Shown here piece after piece: positions 55,043 through 64,000 of a stretch of DNA of 64,000 nucleotides. A model generated the notes under the pieces. That model did no database searches. It saw only the letters and a list, made by a program, of their open reading frames with translations, and was not told the origin of the DNA. Position 1 is the first letter of the stretch, and each line of letters starts with the position of its first letter. This DNA comes from Ligustrum vulgare (lineage: Eukaryota > Streptophyta > Magnoliopsida > Lamiales > Oleaceae), in the NCBI GenBank assembly GCA_963555705.1, contig OY743173.1, positions 645,001 through 709,000 on the forward strand, given 5' to 3'. Both the position numbers and the translations under genes were made by a program.

Positions 55043-55752
55043 TAGAGGTGTCAAGACGGACGGGCGGGCCGACCAGACCCGTGAAAACCGGCCCGGACCG
55101 ACCCGTGCGAGCGGTTCACGGGTCAAGAAGTTGTGAACCGCAGGTTTTTCGGGTCAAAACTTCGCGGACCGTGGTTAACCCGCTGGCCCGTAAAAAAAAA
55201 AAAAAACTATTTTTATTAAATATGGTAACATTGAAAATCTCCATTCTTTTACAAACTCTAATACAACTTTTAAAGCAAAATCTTATTTTTTCTCCCTAAT
55301 AGCTAAAAAATGTAATATTCTTTGATAATAGTAATTACAAATACATTTAGCATTTAATTATTTTTTGTTTATATTTTATTTAAATTTGGAAATTTAGAAG
55401 TAATTCATATAACATAAAATATAATTTTAAATTTTATGTAAATATTTTATGATATAAATATGAATTTATCATTTTAATCATTTTGTATTTAAAAACTTGA
55501 CAAAAAAATTGTTATAAATATGAATAAAATCTATGTTTTTATTCATATGGGCCAAATCAGAACGAACTGCAACCCGCATGGGCTCAACCCGGATGGGCCA
55601 ACGGGCGGGCCTGAGTTGTAGTTCCAAATTTGTGGGCTGACCCGGAACCGGCCTGTAACCCGCAACGGGCGGGCTTTTTTCCAAGCGGGCCGTTACCGGG
55701 CTTTTATGTTTGCGGGCCGACCCGGCCCGGACCACCCGGATTGACACCTCTA
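55043..55752. mobile_element. hAT-type non-autonomous element, GC-rich ends
   Basis: Terminal repeats TAGAGGTGTCAA at 55043 and its inverse TTGACACCTCTA ending at 55752. Flanks ATTACGAC and TTTACGAC form an 8-bp duplication with one mismatch, as expected for hAT. The ends are rich in CGGGC/GCCCG motifs and partly fold back; the middle is AT-rich. It interrupts Rep between FAQMYNYD and TEN. Confidence 0.85.
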
Positions 55753-55760
55753 TTTACGAC

Positions 55761-56060
55761 ACAGAAAACTAAGTCACAAATAGAATACATGCTGTTAGGT
55801 ACCCTTTTTTATCACTCAATTAAAATACTAAGGTTTTAAAATAATAAATGCCATGATGTAATAAAATCTAATTATTTTGCTTCAACTAACGTGTCTTTAT
55901 AGGCAAAAGGATGACATAAACAGTTTCCATGCAGAGATTGTTCCTGATTTGAAGGCCATATTAGATGAAAATAATGTGTTAGTTAAATCATTTAGAATGA
56001 CAGAGAAAAAAAATACACGAAGAGAGACATTCAGATGTGAGACTAAATCTAATTGGTAGG
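55761..56060 (+). pseudogene. Helitron Rep, segment after hAT element
   Basis: It resumes as DTEN then a stop codon and a spacer resembling an intron (AG at 55901). Coding then continues KDDINSFHAEIVPDLKAILDENNVLVKSFRM, a conserved Helitron N-domain block. Later frames are interrupted. Confidence 0.75.
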
Positions 56061-57765
56061 AGGGGGTGGAGATGCAAGATGGTATAACATGCCTTCAACA
56101 TTTGAAATTGCTGCATTAATTGTTGGTGATTTCGATGCATCTTTGAGCAACAGGAATATATTGGTAGAAATAAAAACTAGAGAACTGAAGTTCATAAATT
56201 AATTAAAGGCTTCATATCTTGGTCTACAATATCCTTTAATTTTTTTCGTATGGCGAGGATGGTTATAGAGAAGGCATTCCTTTCACGGATTCAAAGACAA
56301 GTGTACTTGGAGGAAGGAAAAAAGTAAGAATTAGAGAATTCTTCACATACCGATTGCATGAAAGGGATTGTGAGGCGTTAAATATTTTGGTCTCGAGAAG
56401 ACTTTTTCAATAGTTTGTTGTTGATGTATACACAATGGTTGAATCTGCGAGGTTGAAATATGTTATAAAACATCTTAAGTAGTTGTGATGTGTCATATAC
56501 AAAGGTCTGACTGACGCGCTTTTGCGAGGTGAAATAGATCCCTCTACTCATGGAAGGCGAGTTATATTACCATCTACATTCACCGGTGGGACCTGATATA
56601 TGATTCAGAATTATCAGGATGCGATGACTATCTGCAGATGGGCTGGATATCCAGATTTGTTCATAACATTTACGTGTAATCCAAAATTTCCAGAGATAGT
56701 ATGATTTGTGGAAAGCAGGGGGCTTAAGGCTGATGATCGGCCATATATAGTTTGTCGAATTTTCAAGGTGAAGTTGGACACCTTGATCAAAGATCTTCGA
56801 CATACTCAAATTTTTGGAAGTGTCAGAGCAGGTAATACTTAAAAAATATAGTGTATAATATAATACCAATTAAATAAGTGCTTTAAATTTCTTCATTTTT
56901 ACTTCGTAATAATTGTGATTAATTGTTTCTAATTTTTTCAACATGTTGCGATAATATATACTATCGAATTCCAGAAGCTTGGGTTGCCACATGCACACAT
57001 TCTGCTCTTTCTCTCTAAAGAGGACAATTATCCAACAGGGGAGGACATTGACACAATCATTTCTGCAGAAATTCCTTATGAAAGAACCGATCCCAGTTAT
57101 TATGCTGCAGTGCGGGATTCTATGATGCACGGGCCATGCGGAAGTCTAAGAAGAAACTCCCCATGCATGTCGAATGGTCGTTGTACTAAACATTTTCCCA
57201 AGAAATTTGTTGAATCTACTACAATCATGAAGATGGATATCCAGTGTACAGGCATAGACATAATAAGAGAACAATCTTGAAAAAAGGTTTTGATCTCGAT
57301 AATAGATTTGTTGCACCACACAATCTTTATTTGTTGCTAAAGTATGGAGCTCATATGAATGTTAAATGGTGCAACAAATCCCAATCTATTAAATATTTAT
57401 TCAAGTATGTCAATAAGGGTCATGATCTTGTGACTGCAACCTTTTATAAGAGCATTGACAATGAAGAACCGAGGAAAAGTATATATAACATAAATATGTA
57501 CTACGACTGTAGATACATATCACCGTGCAAGGCAGTCTGGAGGATATTTGGAGTTGAAATTCAGTATGACCCTTCTGTTGAGCGACTGAGCTTTCATCTT
57601 CAAAATGAACAGAATGTAATTTTTTCTGATTCTGATCTAATCGATGTTGTTGTTGTTCGACCAACCATTGGCCAAAGCATGTTTTTGGCTTGGATGAATG
57701 CCAACGAAAAATATCCGGAGGCAAGAGAGTTAACTTAAACTGAATTTTCAATAAAGTTTATTTAA
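56061..57765 (+). pseudogene. Helitron Rep, HUH/Y2 endonuclease region
   Basis: It includes the RRVILPSTFTGGT block (broken by stops), WAGYPDLFITFTCNPKFPEI, an intron-like gap (about 56835-56962), and the HUH metal-binding motif in GLPHAHILLFL (about 56980-57012). CGSLRRNSPCMSNGRCTKHFPKKF follows. The paired tyrosines lie in SIKYLFKYVNKGHD (about 57382-57423). These are the Rep catalytic motifs for rolling-circle transposition: strand cleavage and covalent attachment by tyrosine. Frameshift near 57280 and many stops upstream. Confidence 0.85.
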
Positions 57766-57986
57766 AAGCAGTCAACATGAGAGTGGCAACCAAGACAAAT
57801 GAGATTCTCAATTGGACAAATTTTATACGTCCCTCCAGGCTAGGGGGAAATGTACTATTTGAGATGTCTTCTCAACATAGTCTGTGGACCTAGAAGTTAT
57901 GATGATATAAGTGTATTAATGGTGTTCAATACAATTCATTTCGCAATGCTTGCTATGCATTAGTGTTGCTAGATGATGACAAAAAA
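57766..57986 (+). pseudogene. Helitron Rep-helicase linker
   Basis: It reads STREWQPR-like text with stops, then LYVPPG and MYYLRCLLNIVCGPRSYDDI, the conserved linker between Rep and helicase. It ends at LDDDKK where the next element inserted. Confidence 0.75.
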
Positions 57987-58811
57987 TAAGGGTTCTAAAA
58001 GGTGTAATGCGTTGCGAGGTGGCGAGGTCGAGAATCAAGAATTACAAGTTTAGGCGTGCCAATGCGAAGAATAGACATCATAATATTTAATTTCAGAATT
58101 ATTAATTAAAAAAATATAGATTCATGGTTGTTAATTTTATTTATTATAATATAATTTATTTAAAAATATTTTAACCCATAAAAATAAAATAAAAATAATA
58201 TTTAAATAATTTATTTGGGAGATGAAAGTTTAACAAATAAATAAAATGACAAATAAAAACAATTTAAAAAAAAAGAAGGAAGATAGTGGACTAGAGTCAT
58301 TAATATTAACAAAAATATTTTACATAATAATAATAATAATTAAATAAACACACGATATAAAATATTATAACAATTTTTTTTATTTAGAATTACTAATTCA
58401 AATAAAATAATAAAAACATTTTTTTAACCGTTAACACTTAATAGTTGAAAAAAAGAAAAAAAAAATCCCCAAGATAAAGTAATAATAATATTTTATTATA
58501 TAATATACGTTTGGGGACACTTTAAAACCAATTCATACAAGATTCAACAGTGTTTTTGACTTTATGAGGGCCGCACAACCAATTTTTCTCTCTAGCTAGC
58601 ACCTACCATATTTGACTTTCACTGTGCAGAACTGTACTTTTTGGGCAATTACACGGTTCCAGATAGAAGGTCGGTAATTTTACCAGCTGTGATGCCCATT
58701 TGACAGGTTTCATATGCTTTATCACGCGTAATGGCTGTTGAGGGGCCTTTTGGCCACGCGTCAAGAATTGGCGCGTTTAAGTGCCGCCTTATGAAGAATT
58801 TTAAAACATTG
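57987..58811. mobile_element. Probable hAT-like inserted element
   Basis: It is bounded by CAAAAAA on both sides (57980-57986, 58812-58818). The left end TAAGGGTTCTAAAA and the inverted right end CAATGTTTTAAAA are partly similar. Coding of the Helitron continues directly across it (DDDKK then DGIAKASHWV). It has CG-rich patches near each end and AT-rich middle. No transposase. Confidence 0.6.
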
Positions 58812-58818
58812 CAAAAAA

Positions 58819-60207
58819 CATATTGATGGGATTGCTAAGGCAAGTCATTGGGTATGTGTACAGTCTCTGAGGAATCTATTTACCACATTGCTGTCATTGG
58901 ACTCTTTAAGGCAACCTGAAGTAGTTTGGGATAAATGTTGGATGTATATATCGGGCGACATTGTATACAAAAAACGTATCATGTTGCAGCATGAAGGTAT
59001 AGTGTCTACTACTTTCTTTAAAATAATTTGTTTGTTCGAATTATATTTTGCATAATTTAATTTTATCCTAAAGTAATTGTAGTGTAAATTTTCCTATTGA
59101 TGTTTAGATTTGGAATTGAGTGACGATGAAATTAAAAATTATGCTCTGGTAGAAGTTGAAAAGTTGTTGCAGAGCCGTGGCAGGAGTTTACGTGAAATTA
59201 AATCGCTGCCATTACTAGGTTCAGGTTTTTTCTGAATACCTAAAATAGACTGATACATTATTAACTGCGGTATGATCGAACATCTTTATGCAAATAACAC
59301 AAGAATCTCCTTTCTAACTTGACCAATGAGCAATGTCATGTGTATGACACGATAATGGACGCAATGGAATCGAACATAGGTGTGGTTTTCTTTGTTTATG
59401 GGTATGGAGGCACTGGAAAAACATTTATATGGAGGACTCTATCTGCAGCTCTAAGATTGAAGGGAAGCATTGTGCTAAATGTGACATCGAGTAGAATAGC
59501 ATCTCTTCTTCTGCCTGGTGGAAGAACTGCTCATTCGTGATTTGCAATTCCAATTAATCCAAATGAGGATTCAACATGCAATATCAAACAAGAGAGTGCA
59601 CTTTTCGAATTGATTGTAAAGTGTAAACTTATAATTTGGGACGAAGCTCCAATGATGCACAAATATTGCTTTGAAGTTTTAAATAGAAGAAGCATGCAAG
59701 GTATTTCGCAATTCAGTAATCCATTAAGTTCTGACATATCTTTCGGAGGAAAAAACCATTGTGTTTGGAGGAAATTTTCAACAAATATTGCCTGTCGGGC
59801 TGTCATTCCAAAGGGGAGTAGATATTGTTCTTGCGACTATCAACTCCTCATATCTATGGAGAAATTGCAAGGTATTAAGGTTAACTAAAAACATGAGGCT
59901 CCAAAATCCTAGCTCAGATGATGAATGTGTTGAATTGAAATGTTTTTCGAAATGGATTGTAAGCATAGGAGATGGAACAATCGGATGACTAAATGACAGT
60001 CATGCAATTATTGAAATTCTAGATGACATTTTGCTCAAAGGCTCCAATGATCCAATCACGACAATTGTGGAAAGCACGTATCCGTTGTTTAACAATACCA
60101 TTGATGACATAACTTATTTGCAAGGGAGATCTATACTAGCACCAACTCTTGATGTGGTTCAGTTTGTAAATGAATATATGATTTCAATGAACTAATGTGA
60201 GGGAAAG
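58819..60207 (+). pseudogene. Helitron PIF1-type helicase, N-terminal and central part
   Basis: It begins DGIAKASHWVCVQSLRNLF, has an intron-like gap (about 59000-59107), then DLELSDDEIKNYALVEVEKLLQSRGRSLRE. Helicase motifs: LTNEQ(C)HVYD (Q-like), Walker A GYGGTGKT (about 59401-59424), Walker B IIWDEAPMMH (about 59632), then FGGNFQQILPVG (motif III, Asp replaced by Asn). Stop at 59538-59540 in TAHS*FAIP fits an Arg CGA-to-TGA change. The segment ends LQGRSILAPTLDVVQFVNEYM before the solo LTR. The helicase would unwind DNA during strand transfer. Confidence 0.85.
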
Positions 60208-63200
60208 TGTAACACCCCAAGTTTCAAAATCTAAAACCTAGGCGTGTTAACTTCCATTCACATTATATGCGGAATTAAATCGTTTACACATTAAAATTTT
60301 CATTTATTTATTATAAATTTTTTTACAAAAATTTTGACAGAGTCTCTTCTGTAAATTGGACATAGCCAACCTGTAGAGGAACACCAAAACCATCTTTAAA
60401 GTACACATCTCAACTTATTCAATCCCAAACATTCAACATTCAACTCCAATTCTACAGCAAACTCCCACGTCACCACACTATTTCAAATTCAATCCCCAAA
60501 CTCGACACAACATTTTATATCAATGAGCTACAATTAAGTGAAATAAGTGGTAATAGAACCAATATTAAAAATGTCATAACTCCTTTAAACTAATTTCAAC
60601 CGAAACAATTATCACAATAAATGAATTAAGAAATAATTACTTAGAACTTAAATAATTGCTTAGAACTTAAATAAATTCTAATTTAACTTTATTTTCAAAA
60701 ATTGAAAGCAGGTATAGCCTGAGTCTGCCACCATGTGCTCCCCTCGTCTCATCTAACTTTCATCACCTAAAATATTGGGGAGGGAATGGGGTGAGCTAAA
60801 GCTCAGTAAGTAAACTTTATGCATGAAATGCATGCTTAGCTTATGACATGAATGCTTTAAAATTTTCATATATGTATCTCTATTTACTTTACTTTCCAAA
60901 ACTTTCAAACTTTCATTTCATTTCAAAACTTTCACTTCATTTCCATCGTGAGCTCACTTGGTGTATCTTTTAGTCAATCAGATAACAGTGGGCAATTCTT
61001 ATTTGGAACCAGATTAACTTTCACATTTCCACCGCAAATCAGCTCATTCACTTCATTCCACCGCAAAGCGGCTCATTCACTTCATTCCACCGCAAAGCGG
61101 TTTAACAGTCCACTGTAAAACGGTTGAACATTCCGTCGCAAAGAGACTTAATTTGGGTACGCCGGTCCCCCGCACCTCATTTCCCACTCGCATCTTTCAT
61201 GAACTAGAAGTACACCCATTCTTTCTTAAAAACTTGGGATACATAACTTTGAACAAACTTGCAAATTGACACATTTCTTTCATTTAAAAACATTTGACTT
61301 CCCAATTCCGATGCCAATGCATGCTTGATGATGCACTGACATGATAATGTGCATGCTTGAACATTCTTCATAATAACATATACTTTCATAAAGTAAATGA
61401 AATTCAAAGCAAGTAAGTTGCAAACAGTCAATTACACATTCCACATTTACATTTAACTTCTATGAAAATAGGGGAAGTTTACTTACCGACATCCTTAGTA
61501 GTTACCGTTATCTTGATTTGCAAGTGAAAGAGTCCTAGATGCCCATGACGTCAATGTACCAATTCTCCTAATTATTTTCATCCATTCATACAATACAACA
61601 TTTAGTTCGAAACCAAAATTTAAACTCCTAACCAAGGTTAAAACTTCAATTTAATATATAATTCAGACCAAACGGAACCTTAAGCCATGTCCAACACATT
61701 TAACACCATATTCGAAATGAACAATCAATTCAATACACAATAGAAAAGTTTTACTCATCTTTTAGTTCAAACTAAAATTCAAAATTACATTACCTAACTT
61801 TACAAAATTTCTCAATTAAATTTCTAATTATTCATAGTAAAAATTTTGGAAATATGGTTGTAAACTGAAGATTTACCATTATGGATCAATATTAAATTTA
61901 ACATTGCTAAAGTTTGAAATCTGCAAATAATTTATAAACTCAAATTTCATATCATAACTCAACCATTACCAAACAATTAATTACTTCATAATCCCATCAA
62001 ATATGAAATATTCACATACTTCAATAAATATGACTTTTAAATACTCCTAACTAAAGTTAAAATTTCAATTTAACCTAATGTGACCTTACATTAACACTAA
62101 AGCACATAAAACCAATTAAAACACCTTTCATACTCCCAATTCTCAAAACATTACATTTTAAATCCTTAAAAAGCATAGGAATGTAATATTATAATTAATG
62201 TCTCAATTTAAAATAAAATCAACTAAAATAACCTACATTAATAAATTCCAAAAATCTGAAATTCTAACTTTAAGTTCCAAATAAACTCTTAAACCTAAAT
62301 ATTACAAATTCCAATCCAAAAGTTAAAAATTTAAACAATTAACTAATCTCATAAATTCGAGATCCTCAAATTTACCCAAAAATAACAGAAGCTTAATTAA
62401 ATTAGCTCAATTTAAATAAGGTAATTTTCACAAATTCTAAATATGAAAAATTATTACTATAACTCAAACTTTAACCTAGTTAACTAAGCCACAAAATCAT
62501 CATTACACACACACACACACACATTGTCCAACATCTCAAATTAGCAACTTAAAATTCAAAAATATAAACAAACCCATAATCTGAAACTTCACATGTGCCA
62601 CATAAATAATAGCATCCCATATCCATTTATGTGTTTGGGTGTGTGTGTGTGAACCAGTGTGTGTGAACCCGTGACTGTGTGCGTGCGGGTGTGTGCGTTC
62701 GTGTGAGTTCGCAGTGGCAGCGAGAAGAGAGAGGGCTTACACCAAGGGAAGGTGGTGGTGGTCGCGGTCGTGGCCGCCGATGGCGCGCCGCAAGGGCGAA
62801 GAGAGAGAAGCCGAGGGTGAGATGTGCGGGTGAGAGGGAGTGAGTCGCGAGAGAGGCTGAGAGATGAGGGAGAGACGAGAGCTGAGCGTAAGAGTGAGAG
62901 GTCCGAGAGTTTGAGTCGGGTGTGGGAGGGGGTTAGGGTTATAAATTTGATTTCTTTTGTAAATTGCAAGTTTAGTCCCTAGGCTCCTCAATTTGGCAAT
63001 TTAAGTCCACAACTCATAAATAAATTTCATAGTACCACCAAACCTTTTCCAACTTCAATTTATGCAATTTAGGTTACTTACAACTTAATAACAATAGAAA
63101 TCAACAAGTTTAACAAATAAAACAAACAATTAGACATAGAATTGTACACAAACAATTTATATACATTTTAATTGGCGCATTGATCGAGACAGCATCCAAG

Positions 63201-63328
63201 TCCTTCCACTGCAAAATAATTCATATTATCGACACTAAAATATCATTAAATTTAAAATTTATAATAACATTAAAATAATTATTACGTAAAATTTAAGAAT
63301 GCACGTAAAAATGAAAAGCGGTATTACA
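60208..63328 (-). mobile_element. Solo LTR, 3.1 kb
   Basis: Ends TGTAACACCCC and GGTATTACA with a perfect GAAAG duplication (60203-60207, 63329-63333). There is no internal domain, primer site or polypurine tract, so it is a single LTR left after LTR-LTR recombination. Minus-strand orientation is inferred from CTCACCCC/ACTGAG-type text near one end, as in other chromovirus LTRs. Contains CA/TG microsatellites (62504-62522, 62634-62700). The ORFs inside are low-complexity. Confidence 0.82.
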
Positions 63329-63333
63329 GAAAG

Positions 63334-63700
63334 ACATTTAAGTTCGGATACTACATGCAGATTAGATACAAATGTTGACTTACTGTATGATACACACACT
63401 AGAATTCCTAAATGAAATTAGGTGTTCTGGTGGACCCAACTACGAGTTAAATTTGAAGTTGGTACGTCTGCTATGTTACTAAGGAACATAGATAATTCCC
63501 TAGGATTATGCAACGGCACTAGGTTGGTTGTTACGAGACTTGGAAGTCATGTTTTGGAAGGGAAGATTCTTGGTGGAAGTAATGTAGGTCATATGGTATT
63601 TCAAGAGTTACAAATCGCAACGATTTGAAAATCTTGATATGTGACAAGGATGACGACCGAAATAACTCAACTACTAACGTTGTATTTAAGGAAATATTCC
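63334..63700 (+). pseudogene. Helitron PIF1 helicase C-terminus
   Basis: It resumes in a degraded form, then EVGTSAMLLRNIDNSLGLCNGTRLVVTRLG and KILGGSNVGHMVFQ, the conserved PIF1/Helitron C-terminal helicase block. Several stops before and after; a frame change near 63625. Confidence 0.8.
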
Positions 63701-63880
63701 AAAATTTGTAAACGTTTAAGGTTTTTTTTTTTTAAAGTTTAATTTTTCTCATTTCCTCATAAACCATTTGCACTTTTGCTTCTTAATTGTCTTTTTAAAT
63801 GCTTAAATTAATTTCCTTTTCAATGAACAAACGTACAATCGTATTCAAGAAGTTTAACATTACATATTGCAAAATTCAAA

Positions 63881-63911
63881 ATCTGTGCATTGTACTTGTG
63901 AAAACACTAGT
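63881..63911 (+). other. Helitron 3' terminus
   Basis: Degenerate stem-loop CTGTGCATTGTACTTGTG, then AAAACACTAG and T. CTAG/T after a GC-type hairpin is the usual plant Helitron end (CTRR plus host T). The stem is weakened by A/G and T/C changes. Confidence 0.7.
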
Positions 63912-64000
63912 TATTATAATATAAAGGGAGAGCACTTTCTGAAAACATATTGTTGAACTTTTCCAGCCTAAACTATGTTTCCTAAAATGGAAGTAGGTCA
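63912..64000. other. Sequence beyond the Helitron
   Basis: AT-rich; nothing recognised. Confidence 0.4.

Larger units (their letters stand above)
53837..63910 (+). mobile_element. Decayed autonomous-type Helitron
   Basis: It carries, in order, a Rep zinc-finger and HUH/Y2 nuclease region (54643-57740) and a PIF1-type helicase (about 58819-60207 and 63334-63700). The 3' end has a degenerate stem-loop (CTGTGCATTGTACTTGT) followed by AAAACACTAG|T, the usual plant Helitron 3' signature. The 5' TC end could not be fixed; coding similarity begins by about 53.9-54.6 kb. Stops, three insertions and degraded splice sites make it inactive. Confidence 0.82.

Noticed and set aside
62589..62991. Antisense ORFs rich in Ser, Leu, Arg and Thr
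   Set aside because: Low-complexity GA/CA-rich LTR sequence with microsatellites; no domain.

Overview
Organism and overall character. The window is nuclear DNA of a flowering plant, probably a eudicot. It is a transposon nest with very little host gene content. Evidence for a plant: Athila-lineage and chromovirus-type Ty3 elements, a Tnt1-like Ty1/copia element, hAT-type miniature elements, a plant-type Rep/PIF1 Helitron, and initiator-Met and Asp tRNA primer sites. The species cannot be read from the sequence.

Layout, left to right. (1) 1-~1926: internal part of a chromovirus-like non-autonomous LTR element (copy 1), starting inside its primer-binding site. (2) ~1927-20959: a decayed minus-strand copia element, split by a complete plus-strand Athila element A (6093-18523, target duplication ATAGC). 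A has gag-pol, a spliced-looking env-position ORF and LTRs of about 1.37 kb. (3) 20960-21478: the 3' exons of an RPA-like gene. (4) 21632-50883: Athila element C (LTRs ~1.68 kb), carrying two nested insertions. The first is a very young 10.4-kb LTR element in C's gag (23602-34030, TTATT; called LARD-2 here). The second is a minus-strand gag-plus-protease Athila element D just beyond C's pol (39396-47722, GTGTT). (5) 50884-53170: miniature inverted-repeat elements and a six-unit tandem array. (6) ~53.8-63.9 kb: a decayed autonomous-type Helitron (Rep HUH/Y2 plus PIF1 helicase, 3' end near 63910), interrupted by two hAT-like elements and a 3.1-kb solo LTR.

Most notable content. LARD-2 has LTRs differing by about eight substitutions over 3.48 kb, so it is very recent. 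Its internal region lacks gag-pol. Instead it carries two intact, intronless genes antisense to the element: a complete LOG-type cytokinin-activating phosphoribohydrolase (28276-28929) and a 188-residue basic, four-cysteine protein (29229-29795) resembling the nucleic-acid-binding / silencing-suppressor proteins of flexuous plant RNA viruses. The related copy at the window start has the same flanking sequence without the two genes. A retrotransposon carrying a growth-hormone gene beside a virus-like suppressor-type protein is the best candidate here for an undescribed system.

Shared design. Three Athila families each carry a family-specific CpG palindrome cluster just upstream of the LTR TATA box; two repeat it downstream of pol. 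All families have a hairpin, usually with an AGGA loop, just upstream of polypurine tracts. Nesting order agrees with LTR divergence: C is older than A, D and LARD-2. Functional coding capacity is limited to the two LARD-2 genes and the near-intact gag/RT and env-position ORFs of element A.
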